Shown in pieces: positions 5,766 to 13,854 of a DNA stretch of 17,622 bases (its first letter is position 1; each line of letters opens with the position of its first letter). Under the pieces are notes generated by a model. That model was not told the DNA's origin. It searched no databases and worked only from the letters and a program-made list of their open reading frames with translations. Source of the stretch: an uncultured Collinsella sp. (GTDB lineage: Bacteria > Actinomycetota > Coriobacteriia > Coriobacteriales > Coriobacteriaceae); the NCBI GenBank assembly GCA_900550815.1, contig URTW01000020.1, forward strand, positions 1 to 17,622. Direction: 5' to 3'. The translations under genes and the position numbers were made by a program.

Positions 5766-8700
5766 ATGCTGGAGCTCAAAGGAATTTGCAAAAGGTACGT
5801 TACGCAGTCGTTTACGCAGGTGGCGCTCGACAGCGTGAGCCTGGCTTTTCGCGATAACGAGTTCGTAGCCATTCTGGGACCTTCGGGGTCGGGTAAAACT
5901 ACGATGCTCAACGTTATCGGTGGGCTCGATCATTTCGATTCCGGTGACCTGCTCATCGACGGCATCTCGACCAAGGACTTTCACGATCGCGATTGGGATG
6001 CCTACCGTAACAACCGCATCGGCTTTGTGTTCCAAAGCTATAACCTCATTCCGCATCAGACCATCTTGGAAAACGTTGAGCTGGCGCTTACGCTCACGGG
6101 TGTGGGCCATGCCGAGCGCCGCCAGCGTGCGCGCGAGGCGTTGGAGAAAGTCGGCCTGGGCGAGCACGTTAACAAGCGCCCGAGCCAGCTATCGGGCGGA
6201 CAGATGCAGCGCGTGGCCATTGCCCGCGCCCTGATCAACGATCCCGAAATCGTGCTGGCAGACGAGCCGACCGGCGCCCTGGACTCAACGACATCCGTGC
6301 AGGTCATGGATTTGCTCAAAGACGTTGCGCGCGACCGTCTGGTCATCATGGTCACGCACAATCCCGAGCTGGCGTACCAGTACGCCACGCGTATCGTCAA
6401 TCTGGCGGACGGCAAGATCACCGACGATTCCGACCCCTTTGATGTTGCCAAGGCCGCGCGTCGCGAGGCTAAGCCTACGCGCAAAACCTCGATGAGCTTT
6501 GTGACAGCGCTGGGGCTTTCTGCCCGAAACCTTATGACCAAAAAGGGCCGTACGGCCATGACGGCCTTTGCGGGCTCGATTGGCATTATCGGTATCGCGG
6601 CGATTCTGGCGCTCTCCAACGGCGTAAACGGCTACATCAAAAAGGTCGAGGAGGATACGCTCTCGAGCTACCCACTCACCATTTCCAAGCAGGACTACGA
6701 CCTGTCGTCCATGATGGGCGGACAGGGGGCTGCGGATGATGGCTCGTCTGAAAGCGTGGATTCGTCTGACGACAGTGTCGGCGGCAAGGCTCAGGGAACC
6801 GATAAGATCCCTGTGGTCACGGCCGTAAAAGATATGTTTGCAAGTGTTAAGTCCAACGACATGACGAGCTTTAAGGCATGGCTCGATGCCGGTGGCGACG
6901 GCATCGATAAAGAGGTCAACGCCATTCAGTACGGCTACGGTGTATCGCCGGTTGTCTATCGTGCGGGTAAGGGCGACAAGAAGCCCGTTCGGCTTGTTCC
7001 CAACGCCATGACCGAGGCCATGAGCGGAGGCGCGAGCTCGGCGGCAACGGTGAGCATGGAATCCATGGGAACCTCGGTCTTTAACGAGATGATTGACGAC
7101 CAGAGCCTGCTCGACAGCCAGTACGATGTCGTCGCCGGTCATTGGCCCACGTCTGCCAACGAAGCCGTGATGGTGCTTTCGAGCCGCGGCACGGTGGGCG
7201 ACTATACGCTCTATAGCATCGGTGCGCTGGATATCGATGAGCTCAACGATCTGGTAAACAGCGCTATGACGGCTGACGGTGGGGTCGAAACGCCCGAGAC
7301 CGGCACCGACTTTACCTACGACGATGCGCTGTCTACCACGTTTAAGGTGCTGTCGCCGGCTGATGCGTATCGCAAAAACGAAGAGACCGGCATGTGGACT
7401 GACATGTCTGGCGACGCCGACTTTATGGCAGCCAAGGTTGCTGACGGTATCGACGTGCACATTGTGGGCGTGGTGCGACCTAACGAGACGGCCAATGCGA
7501 GCGCGTTGTCTCCGGGCATTGCCTATACACATGCGCTGACTCGCCAGCTTATGGAGCGCGCTGCCGATTCGCAGATTGTGCAGGAGCAACTCGCCCACCG
7601 CGAGACGGATGTCTTTACGGGCAAGTCTTTCGATGAGCTGCAAGGCGAGGCCAAACAAGGCGTGGATCTGAGCAGCATGTTCAGCGTGGACGAGGCGGCG
7701 CTCAAGAGCGCGTTCTCGTTTGATGCGTCTGCACTCTCGGGTGCGGCCGGCGGTATGGACCTTTCTGGTATCGACTTATCAGGGTTGGACATTGACCTCT
7801 CGGACGTTGGCAAGGACATCGACTTCAGCGACATCATGGCACAAGCACCGGCTCCAGATTTCTCGGGCATCTTTGACGGTCTGGAGCTCACGCCCGAGCA
7901 AATGCAGCAGGTGGGAACTCTTGCCAACCAACTGTTTGAGGGCTTTTTACGGTCTGATCAGTTTAAGGCGCTGACACCCGATGATCTTAAGGACGCGTCA
8001 AAGTTCGCCGATGCATTCTCGGCGTATCTTGAGAATGATGCCGCAGCGCAGCAATGCCTGGCTCAGCTCAAAGCGCTCGGCGGCGATGCCCTGGCCGAGC
8101 GCCTGCAACAGGCGATGACCGACTATGTGCAAAAGCAGCTGGCTTCGTATCTGCAGCAGGCTATGGATCAGGTGATGAAGGCAATCAGCGAGCAGATAGC
8201 GTCGACGGTATCGTCCCAGCTCAAGGCGGGCGCGGCAGGGCTCATGGACCAGATGGCGACGCAGATGTCTTCGAGTTTTGCCAACCTGGCGAGCGCCATG
8301 CACGTGGATGCGAGCGCCTTTGCTCGTGCCATCCATTTCAACATGGACGCCGAGGACCTGAGTTCGCTCATGATGAGCTATGCCAAGGCTTCGAAGCTCA
8401 CCTACGACAACAATCTGACCACGTTGGGTTATGCGGACGAGGCGGACCCCATCTCGGTCAAGATTTTCCCGCGCGACTTTGAGGCCAAGGAGCGCGTACT
8501 CGATCACATCGATGCGTACAACAAGCAGGTCAAAGCCGCTGGCCACGATGATCGGGCAATTTCGTACACCGACTACATGGGCATCATCATGGGTTCGGTG
8601 ACCGACATCGTGAACACCATCAGCTTGGTGCTCATCGCATTCGTGAGTATCAGCCTGGTGGTGAGCTCCATCATGATCGGCATCATCACGTACATCAGCG

Positions 8701-9020
8701 TGCTGGAGCGCAAAAAGGAGATTGGCATTCTGCGTGCGATTGGCGCGTCGAAGCGTAACGTGGCAAACGTGTTCAACGCCGAGACCTTTATCGAGGGCCT
8801 CATTGCCGGCGTCTTTGCTGTTGTCGTCGTGGTGGCCGTGAGCTTTCCGGTCAATGCTTGGGCGCTTGCGGCCAAACAGGTCCCCAACCTAATGAGTCTG
8901 CCCGTGCAGGATGCGCTGATGCTCATTGCAATTTCGGTGCTGCTGACGGTCGTCGCCGGTCTGCTGCCGGCCCGCAGTGCATCCAAAAAGGACCCCGTGG
9001 AAGCCCTGCGCTCTGAATAA
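5766..9020 (+). CDS. MacB-like ABC transporter, fused ATPase and FtsX-type permease
   Basis: A 1084-residue fusion. ATPase, about 1-225: Walker A GPSGSGKT (38-45), Q-loop [11 protein letters not shown], signature [15 protein letters not shown], Walker [14 protein letters not shown]-loop MVTHNPELA. Then one membrane helix (about 266-285), an extracytoplasmic domain of about 650 residues, and three C-terminal helices (about 945-968, 1008-1030, 1051-1072) with the FtsX hallmark [20 protein letters not shown]. This is the MacB/LolE mechanotransmission topology. The outer domain is much larger than MacB's (roughly 220 residues) and contains a Ser/Asp repeat [16 protein letters not shown] near 664 and long Gln/Ala-rich helical stretches. 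The start is ambiguous: GTG 5733 has GGAGGAG at 5721-5727, while ATG 5766 gives the family-typical [11 protein letters not shown] and has AGGAGAGG at 5749-5756. The substrate (peptide, lipid or cell-wall-related) is unknown, and no partner gene is adjacent. Confidence 0.92.
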   Translation: MLELKGICKRYVTQSFTQVALDSVSLAFRDNEFVAILGPSGSGKTTMLNVIGGLDHFDSGDLLIDGISTKDFHDRDWDAYRNNRIGFVFQSYNLIPHQTILENVELALTLTGVGHAERRQRAREALEKVGLGEHVNKRPSQLSGGQMQRVAIARALINDPEIVLADEPTGALDSTTSVQVMDLLKDVARDRLVIMVTHNPELAYQYATRIVNLADGKITDDSDPFDVAKAARREAKPTRKTSMSFVTALGLSARNLMTKKGRTAMTAFAGSIGIIGIAAILALSNGVNGYIKKVEEDTLSSYPLTISKQDYDLSSMMGGQGAADDGSSESVDSSDDSVGGKAQGTDKIPVVTAVKDMFASVKSNDMTSFKAWLDAGGDGIDKEVNAIQYGYGVSPVVYRAGKGDKKPVRLVPNAMTEAMSGGASSAATVSMESMGTSVFNEMIDDQSLLDSQYDVVAGHWPTSANEAVMVLSSRGTVGDYTLYSIGALDIDELNDLVNSAMTADGGVETPETGTDFTYDDALSTTFKVLSPADAYRKNEETGMWTDMSGDADFMAAKVADGIDVHIVGVVRPNETANASALSPGIAYTHALTRQLMERAADSQIVQEQLAHRETDVFTGKSFDELQGEAKQGVDLSSMFSVDEAALKSAFSFDASALSGAAGGMDLSGIDLSGLDIDLSDVGKDIDFSDIMAQAPAPDFSGIFDGLELTPEQMQQVGTLANQLFEGFLRSDQFKALTPDDLKDASKFADAFSAYLENDAAAQQCLAQLKALGGDALAERLQQAMTDYVQKQLASYLQQAMDQVMKAISEQIASTVSSQLKAGAAGLMDQMATQMSSSFANLASAMHVDASAFARAIHFNMDAEDLSSLMMSYAKASKLTYDNNLTTLGYADEADPISVKIFPRDFEAKERVLDHIDAYNKQVKAAGHDDRAISYTDYMGIIMGSVTDIVNTISLVLIAFVSISLVVSSIMIGIITYISVLERKKEIGILRAIGASKRNVANVFNAETFIEGLIAGVFAVVVVVAVSFPVNAWALAAKQVPNLMSLPVQDALMLIAISVLLTVVAGLLPARSASKKDPVEALRSE

Positions 9021-9049
9021 TGCGACAAAGGGACAGTCCCTTTGTCACA
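9021..9049. repeat. GTGACAAAG-type dyad, copy 1
   Basis: A near-perfect dyad with arms GACAAAGGGA (9024-9033) and TCCCTTTGTC (9037-9046), a CAG loop and extra outer pairs, starting at the base after the ABC gene stop. There is no T-run after it. Related dyads occur at 15205-15237 and 15520-15544. It may slow or end transcription after the transporter, but the copies in other places argue for a dispersed intergenic repeat. Confidence 0.7.
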
Positions 9050-9078
9050 TTGAGACCCTTGCGAAAACGGGGTCTAAT

Positions 9079-9090
9079 TACCGTTCGGCA
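9079..9090. promoter_or_regulatory. candidate TetR operator, upstream site of first permease
   Basis: TACCGTTCGGCA (9079-9090) matches the reverse complement of the palindrome before the deiminase gene (TACCGTTCGGTA) at 11 of 12 positions. It lies about 30 nt upstream of the predicted -35 of the MFS gene. It is weaker than the site at 9142 and is proposed only because the same core recurs in the regulator's own intergenic region. Confidence 0.35.
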
Positions 9091-9120
9091 GGTTAAGAAC
9101 TCCCTCTCCCCGCTTAATGC

Positions 9121-9149
9121 TTGACGAAGAGTCCTCTGGTTTATATACC
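9121..9149 (+). promoter_or_regulatory. sigma70-type promoter of the first MFS permease
   Basis: TTGACG (9121-9126) and TATACC (9144-9149) are separated by 17 nt, close to consensus. The -10 box lies inside the palindrome at 9142-9165, so repressor binding there would block RNA polymerase. The leader to the start codon at 9196 would be about 40 nt. Confidence 0.6.
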
Positions 9150-9165
9150 TATCGGTAGGCATATA
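9142..9165. promoter_or_regulatory. candidate TetR operator over the permease promoter
   Basis: A 24-bp near-perfect palindrome centred on the CG at 9153-9154, with only two mismatched pairs (9147/9160 and 9152/9155). It consists of two overlapping half-sites, CGGTAGGCAT on the plus strand (9153-9162) and CGATAGGTAT on the minus strand (9154-9145). The same half-site occurs before the deiminase gene as CGGTATGTAT and CGGTAGGTAT. Length and symmetry suit a TetR-family dimer, and the neighbouring repressor gene (10615-11193) is the obvious candidate. Confidence 0.55.
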
Positions 9166-9195
9166 GGATGTATTGCCGATAGAAATGGAGCAACC

Positions 9196-10476
9196 ATGAC
9201 TCTCACCACACCAGCCAAAAAAGATTGTCTCCGTGAAAGCGGCGCATTTGCTTGGGTCGTCGTTATTGCGCTCGGCTTAATGTCCGCCGGAACAACTGGC
9301 ACATATAGCATTATTGCCGGCTCATTCGTTGCTCCAGTATGTGAAGATCTGGGCTTTGACTACACTTCTTTTTCTCTCTATTTCACCGCGATTCTTCTTG
9401 GCCTTGCGCTTGGGCTTCCGCTTTTGAGTCGCTTCATTCCAAAAGTAATCGGCAAACCATGGCATATTTGCATTGAACTCGTCCTTATTGCCGCCGGCGC
9501 CGCAATGGCGTTCTACACCGAGGTCTGGATGTTCACCGTCTCCGCCGCAGTGATCGGCATCTGCTTTTCGTTTACAACGGGCGTCTGCATGTCCGATGTC
9601 ATTGACCAATGGTTCAGCAAATCGTCCGGTCTCGCCATCGGCCTCGCTTGGGGCGTTAATTCTCTCTGCACGCTGTTATTGAGTCCTGTCATTACACTGG
9701 TCATCGAGCAGCAAGGCTGGCGGACGGGATACATCGTGCTTGCGGCCGTTTCTGCAGCTATGATTTTGCCTGCAAGCGCATTTATCATTCGCCTTAACCC
9801 CTCTGATCGCAATATGCTTCCGTACGGAGAGACCGCCTCCGAAACCCATGAGAGCTGCAGCGCCGATGAGCAGGAAGATGTCCTTTCGGGCATGGCACTC
9901 CGCGATGCCGCGAAAACGCCGTCTTTTATTCTCTGTGTCCTCTTGCTTTGCGTGGCGCAGCTCACCTGCTGCATGAACCAGCTGTTTCCAACCTATGCAA
10001 GCGAGGTCGGTTTCAATCCTATCGTAGGAAGCTTAATGGTCTCGGCAGCTTCACTCTCCGATATCTTCCTAAATCCCTTCGTGGGCAAAACATGCGACAA
10101 GCTTGGCGCTATTAAAGCAACGGTCGCATGGACAGGTGTCAGCATTCTTTCATTCCTGCTTCTTATCATTGGCGGAAGCAATGAGACCGTTTCCATCATT
10201 GCAGCTGGTGTAAACGATGTCATGTTCGCCATCGTTGGAACCGCAATGCCGATGCTTCTCCTCTCGCTCTTTGGATCACGCGATTTTGGAGGGATCTATT
10301 CGATCGTTTGCTCAGCGGGCTATGTCGTCGGTGCTTTTGGAATGCCGGTCATGATGAAGGTTTACGGCATGGCAGGGTCATTCCAGGGAGTATTTATCTT
10401 CTGCATTGCCTGCAACCTTATGATTGCTGCGTTTGCTATCGTTTCCGGCTTTCTCAATAAGGCTGCTGAAAAGTAA
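9196..10476 (+). CDS. OFA-type MFS permease, copy 1
   Basis: A 426-residue, 12-helix Major Facilitator protein. ATG 9196 has GGAG 5 nt upstream; an earlier in-frame start at 9121 would run through the promoter and operator. After a short N-terminal tail, helix 1 reads WVVVIALGLMSAGTTGTYS. Further recognisable pieces are DVIDQWFSKSSGLAIGLAWG (helix 4/5 region), SPVITLVIEQQGWRTGYIVL and, in the C-half, LFPTYASEVGFNPIVGSLMV and GSRDFGGIYSIVCSAGY, as in oxalate/formate-antiporter-like (OFA) members that exchange or take up small organic anions. It is closely similar to the permease at 13855 along its whole length but uses more A/T at wobble positions. The gene has its own promoter, operator and terminator, faces the tetR gene tail to tail, and probably imports or exchanges the substrate or product of the deiminase pathway (inference). 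Confidence 0.88.
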   Translation: MTLTTPAKKDCLRESGAFAWVVVIALGLMSAGTTGTYSIIAGSFVAPVCEDLGFDYTSFSLYFTAILLGLALGLPLLSRFIPKVIGKPWHICIELVLIAAGAAMAFYTEVWMFTVSAAVIGICFSFTTGVCMSDVIDQWFSKSSGLAIGLAWGVNSLCTLLLSPVITLVIEQQGWRTGYIVLAAVSAAMILPASAFIIRLNPSDRNMLPYGETASETHESCSADEQEDVLSGMALRDAAKTPSFILCVLLLCVAQLTCCMNQLFPTYASEVGFNPIVGSLMVSAASLSDIFLNPFVGKTCDKLGAIKATVAWTGVSILSFLLLIIGGSNETVSIIAAGVNDVMFAIVGTAMPMLLLSLFGSRDFGGIYSIVCSAGYVVGAFGMPVMMKVYGMAGSFQGVFIFCIACNLMIAAFAIVSGFLNKAAEK

Positions 10477-10511
10477 TAAGCGCCGATTTGCATCGGCATA
10501 GATTGCCATGC

Positions 10512-10560
10512 AACAGGGGTCGACTCCAAGCCAGACTGGAGTCGACCCCTGTTTTCGTTT
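10512..10560 (+). terminator. strong rho-independent terminator after first permease
   Basis: A perfect 17-bp stem (arms 10512-10528 and 10537-10553) with an 8-nt loop runs into TTTTCGTTTT. It lies 35 nt after the permease stop and separates it from the convergent tetR gene. On the minus strand no T-run follows, so it mainly serves the plus strand. Confidence 0.92.
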
Positions 10561-10614
10561 TAAAGGTTGCCCGCAGGCACCACGGGTGCCAACATGCGCT
10601 TCAGCTTGGCTGGT

Positions 10615-11193
10615 TTATTTGAACATAAGCTCGACTATTCCCGCCCAGACCGCTTTCTCATCAATATCCTCACCTTGAGCGACCGTATTGCTTGCTCCCT
10701 CCAGAACGGTATAAAGAATTTGTACGTAGAGCATTACGTCGGCGCTATCGGAAAACGCGCCAATCTCTACACCATGAAGAAGGATGTCTTTAAGCGCATC
10801 CATGGTTCGTTTGGTCGCCGTCGCTTGACGTTCCTGAACTGCAGGAATTCGATTTGCTTGAACGCTAACCTCGGCCAGCACGCGCCGGCGCTTTTCATCG
10901 CTTCGATAGCCACCTATAACTGAATTGCCGAGCTCGATAAGCGCGGCCTTGAACCCGTCCCTATCGACTATTAGCGAGTAGTCGCGCTGATAGTCAATGG
11001 TCGGAAACATGCTGTCCAAGAGCGTAGTGAAAATCTCCTCTTTTGAGGGAAAGTAGTAGTACACCGACGGCTTGGATATACCGACAAAGTCGCAAATCTT
11101 TCCGATAGACGCTTTGTCATAACCGACTTCTGCCACAAGATCGTACATTGCGTCCAATATTTTTTTTCTTGTGCTCACGCTGCATTTCTCCAT
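10615..11193 (-). CDS. TetR/AcrR-family transcriptional repressor
   Basis: A 192-residue regulator. ATG 11193 has GGAAG about 9 nt upstream on the minus strand. The N-terminal DNA-binding domain is typical: KKILDAMYDLVAEVGYDKAS, then the helix-turn-helix IGKICDFVGISKPSVYYYF followed by PSKEEIF (residues about 28-53). The remaining all-helical ligand domain (about 60-192) is family-variable; it contains SVQANRIPAVQERQATATKR and a final dimer-forming pair of helices. The gene is divergent from the deiminase set and convergent with the first permease. Repeated CGGTAKGYAT half-sites before both flanking units, and inside its own upstream region, suggest that it represses all of them and itself. 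The inducer would then be the guanidino substrate or a pathway intermediate (inference). Confidence 0.9.
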   Translation of the reverse strand: MEKCSVSTRKKILDAMYDLVAEVGYDKASIGKICDFVGISKPSVYYYFPSKEEIFTTLLDSMFPTIDYQRDYSLIVDRDGFKAALIELGNSVIGGYRSDEKRRRVLAEVSVQANRIPAVQERQATATKRTMDALKDILLHGVEIGAFSDSADVMLYVQILYTVLEGASNTVAQGEDIDEKAVWAGIVELMFK

Positions 11194-11267
11194 TGCAAAT
11201 CACTTCCGCACTACCAACATTATTAAGGATGGCAACGGAACTTCAATTCGTGTCCAAACATGACCAC

Positions 11268-11290
11268 TATATACGGCGAACGGTATGTAT
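11268..11290. promoter_or_regulatory. candidate TetR operator A in tetR/deiminase intergenic region
   Basis: CGAACGGTATGTAT (11277-11290) repeats almost exactly the core of site B 49 nt further on (CGAACGGTAGGTAT). Its left half is imperfect (TACGG at 11272-11276), so the dyad is partial. It lies upstream of the likely tetR promoter region on the minus strand, a place suited to autoregulation. Confidence 0.4.
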
Positions 11291-11317
11291 CAGTAGGCGA
11301 GCGGCAATTATTCAAAA

Positions 11318-11339
11318 TTATCTACCGAACGGTAGGTAT
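11318..11339. promoter_or_regulatory. candidate TetR operator B before the deiminase gene
   Basis: A palindrome CTACCGAACGGTAG (11322-11335) has 6-bp perfect arms around AA and is followed by GTAT, giving the shared half-site CGGTAGGTAT (11330-11339). It overlaps a possible -10 (TATAGT, 11337-11342), though no convincing -35 is visible 17 nt upstream. It is about 80 nt before the deiminase start codon. Confidence 0.5.
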
Positions 11340-11417
11340 AGTAGTACTATAGCAGGTGAAACCCCGCTATTGTCGCGGCCGGACAGCATCGCGGGAAACC
11401 CGACGGAAGGACCAACC

Positions 11418-12656
11418 ATGTACGAGAACTATCGTATGCCGGGCGAGTTCGAGAAGCGCTCCAACGTCTATGTGACATGGCTTCCCGATTACATCCGTGC
11501 AGAGGGCTACGATAACCGCCAGCCCTGCGTTGACGTGATCAAGGCTCTGCTCGAGAATGGCGACGTAACGGTCAACCTCAATTGCGGCACCCCCGGCTCC
11601 TATGAGGAGGCTTGCTCGCGCCTGAAGGAGGAGGGGGTTGATCTCGATCGCATCGAGATCACGCAGTTCGAAGACTCCAACTTCTATGTCCGCGACAACG
11701 GTCCCAGCATCATGGTCGACGACAAGGGCCATTCTTATATGGTCAACCCCGCTTGGACTTATTACGGCGTGTGGGACAAGAACTCCCCGGAGTGCCAGTC
11801 CGCACGTAAGGCAGCCGTTCACATGGCGGTTGCGCTCGGTTGCTTCGATATCGTCAATTCCGAAATGGTTTCGGAGGGCGGCGACCGCGAGTTTGACGGT
11901 CACGGCACTCTGATCGCCATCGAGGACACGGAATGCCGCAAGCGTAATCCCGAGTTCACGAAAGAGGAAGTAGAGGCCGAGTATAAGCGCATCTACAACC
12001 TCAACAAGGTTATCTGGCTTCCGCAGCCTATGCTCGAGGACGACGACTATCGACTGGGCATCCTCGACGAGAAGGAAGACGGAACTCCCATCTTTGGCAT
12101 GAGCTTTGCGGCTCACATAGATGAGATGTGTCGCTTTATCACTCCGAACAAGATTCTTCTTGCCGAGGTGTCCGATGAAGAGGCAGCCTCGAGCAAGGCT
12201 GGCGCAGAGTCTCGTCGCCGCATTGAGGCGGCCTACGAGATCCTGAGCAACGAAACGGACTGGGAGGGCAAGCCCTTCGAGATCGTTCGTATGCCCACCG
12301 CCGAGCCGAGTGAAGTCGTTATCGCCCCTGGCGATGAGGATTACGAGCTCTATAAGGGCTTCATCGACGAAATGGGCGGCAAGTTTATGGATGGCACTCC
12401 CTGGCCCGAGGGCCCCGTCCACTTCTACGCAGCAGCGAGCTACTGCAACTTCCTCATCTGCAATGGCGGCGTTCTTGGGCAGCGTTATTACCACGAGGGC
12501 ATGAACGAAGTCGTGAAGGAGAAGGACGAGCAGGCCAAAGCCGTTCTTGAGAGCTGCTTCCCCGATCGCAAAGTCATCATGATTGACTCTCTCGCGCTTA
12601 ACCTGTCCGGCGGCGGCGTGCACTGCTGGACCAAGGACGTGGCAGCCAGCTGCTAG
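11418..12656 (+). CDS. agmatine-deiminase-family guanidino deiminase
   Basis: A 412-residue hydrolase of the guanidine-modifying (agmatine deiminase/PAD_porph) superfamily, which converts a guanidino group to a ureido group with release of ammonia. ATG 11418 has GGAAGG 7 nt upstream; earlier in-frame codons run through the operator region. Catalytic motifs are all present: VRDNGPSIMV (Asp93), SEGGDREFDGHGT (Glu153), AAHIDEMCRFITPNKILLAE (His233, Asp235) and the nucleophile in LSGGGVHCWT (Cys403). Length is somewhat above the usual 340-370 residues, with an acidic insertion around 175-225. The NAWGG-type substrate segment of canonical agmatine deiminases is replaced by AWTYYGVWD. The enzyme should be active on a guanidino compound, with agmatine only one candidate. 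It heads a transcript with the transcarbamylase 122 nt downstream. Confidence 0.87.
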   Translation: MYENYRMPGEFEKRSNVYVTWLPDYIRAEGYDNRQPCVDVIKALLENGDVTVNLNCGTPGSYEEACSRLKEEGVDLDRIEITQFEDSNFYVRDNGPSIMVDDKGHSYMVNPAWTYYGVWDKNSPECQSARKAAVHMAVALGCFDIVNSEMVSEGGDREFDGHGTLIAIEDTECRKRNPEFTKEEVEAEYKRIYNLNKVIWLPQPMLEDDDYRLGILDEKEDGTPIFGMSFAAHIDEMCRFITPNKILLAEVSDEEAASSKAGAESRRRIEAAYEILSNETDWEGKPFEIVRMPTAEPSEVVIAPGDEDYELYKGFIDEMGGKFMDGTPWPEGPVHFYAAASYCNFLICNGGVLGQRYYHEGMNEVVKEKDEQAKAVLESCFPDRKVIMIDSLALNLSGGGVHCWTKDVAASC

Positions 12657-12703
12657 CGAGCCTTTGAGCCTGCACTGTCTGATTTAGGCGCCACATTTAC
12701 TGC

Positions 12704-12735
12704 TCCCCGAGGGATATCCGTGTTTCCCTCGGGGA
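12704..12735 (+). other. intercistronic hairpin between deiminase and transcarbamylase
   Basis: A perfect 11-bp GC-rich stem (arms 12704-12714 and 12725-12735, CCCCGAGGGA paired with TCCCTCGGGG inside) with a 10-nt loop lies in the 122-nt gap. There is no T-run after it, so it is not a classical terminator. It may set relative mRNA levels by blocking exonucleases or through partial attenuation (inference). Confidence 0.75.
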
Positions 12736-12778
12736 CACATTCGACATTCATCTATCACTAAATGGAAAGGGAATAGAC

Positions 12779-13843
12779 ATGAACAACAGCCTTCGTGGTC
12801 GCGACTACATCAACATCCATGATCTCTCCTCCGAGGATTTCCGCTATCTCATCGATCTTGCCTGGAACCTTAAGGCTCAGAAGAAGTCTGGTGTCGACCA
12901 GCGCTACTTCCCCGGCAAAAACGTCCTCGCCAACTTTGAGTGGGGCTCGACCCGTACTCGTTGCGCATTCGAGACCTCCTGCAACGATTTGGGCATGGGC
13001 TTCACTTATCTGACCAACTCCCACATGGGTGACTGCGAGACCGTCAAGGATGCCATGCGCGTCTTTAACGGCATGTATGATCTCATCGTCTACCGCGCAC
13101 AGAAGGACGAGCAGTTCCTCTATGACGTCGCCGACCTGGTTGACATCCCGGTCATCACTGCCCTTACTCTCGGCGATCACCCGACTCAGATGCTCGCTGA
13201 CGCTCTTACGATGGAAGAGCAATGGGGCGGTCTGCGTACGAGCCGCGGCAAGAAGATGGCTTTCGTTGGCAACTGCGCCGGCGCCCCGGTGTGGTATGGC
13301 CGCCTGTGCGCTATGCTCGACATGGACTTCCTCGCCATCGGCCCCGTCGACCTCCGTCATCAGATGTGCAAGGAAATGATCGAAGAGGTGGAGGCCTGCT
13401 ACGCCAAGTACGCTCCCAATAGGACCTTTACCATCACCTCTGACCTCGATGCCCTGGATGGCGTTGACGTTATCGTTACCGAGGAGTGGCGCTACATCAA
13501 CCCCGAGTGCGGCGAAGAGGTCCTGGATCCCGACGACTACAACTCCTGGCTGGGCGATGCCGAGTCTCTGTACCCCTATCGCGTCACCAGCGAGCTGTGC
13601 AAGCGCACCAACAATCCCGACATCTTCTGCATGCATGAGCTTCCCTCTGTGCACAACGCGGATCACCGTGTTGGCAAGATGCTCCTCGACCAGTGCAAGA
13701 ACGACCTTCATCGCGAGATCATCACCGAGGGTTTCGAGATTGCCGACGAGTGCTTTGAGGCCAACGCTTCGGTCATCTTCCGTGAGGCAGAGAACCGTCA
13801 GCACACCATCAAGGCCGTTATGTGTGCCCTTCTGGGTCTCTAG
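12779..13843 (+). CDS. ornithine-carbamoyltransferase-like transcarbamylase, divergent substrate site
   Basis: A 354-residue enzyme. ATG 12779 has GGAAAGG (12764-12770) upstream. Carbamoyl-phosphate features are intact: FEWGSTRTRCAFE (Ser57-Arg61), TLGDHPTQMLAD (134-137) and the C-terminal REAENRQHTIKAVMCALLG of ornithine transcarbamylases. The amine-binding parts differ: the family's HCLP is HELPS (Cys to Glu287), the usual SMG loop after the DVW-like segment is EEWRYINPE, and the residue before STRTR is Gly. Family enzymes transfer carbamoyl to ornithine, putrescine or relatives, and in catabolic operons run backward to release carbamoyl phosphate. Placed after a guanidino deiminase, the likely role is phosphorolysis of the ureido product to an amine plus carbamoyl phosphate (inference). 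It is not a standard ArcB or putrescine transcarbamylase by these residues. The stop is followed 11 nt later by the permease start. Confidence 0.85.
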   Translation: MNNSLRGRDYINIHDLSSEDFRYLIDLAWNLKAQKKSGVDQRYFPGKNVLANFEWGSTRTRCAFETSCNDLGMGFTYLTNSHMGDCETVKDAMRVFNGMYDLIVYRAQKDEQFLYDVADLVDIPVITALTLGDHPTQMLADALTMEEQWGGLRTSRGKKMAFVGNCAGAPVWYGRLCAMLDMDFLAIGPVDLRHQMCKEMIEEVEACYAKYAPNRTFTITSDLDALDGVDVIVTEEWRYINPECGEEVLDPDDYNSWLGDAESLYPYRVTSELCKRTNNPDIFCMHELPSVHNADHRVGKMLLDQCKNDLHREIITEGFEIADECFEANASVIFREAENRQHTIKAVMCALLGL

Positions 13844-13854
13844 GAGTTGTATCA

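Noticed and set aside
6285..7658. A 457-codon open frame on the minus strand inside the ABC transporter gene
   Set aside because: It is antisense to a fully motif-supported ABC gene, is rich in Arg, His and Val as expected for a shadow frame in high-GC DNA, and has no recognisable domain.
10576..10590. GGCACC / GGTGCC hairpin as the terminator of tetR
   Set aside because: The stem is only 6 bp and no T-run follows on the minus strand, so it is not convincing as a terminator.
11367..12623. A 418-codon minus-strand frame opposite the deiminase gene
   Set aside because: The plus strand carries all catalytic motifs of the deiminase family in one frame. The minus frame has no domain or ribosome-binding site and results from codon bias.
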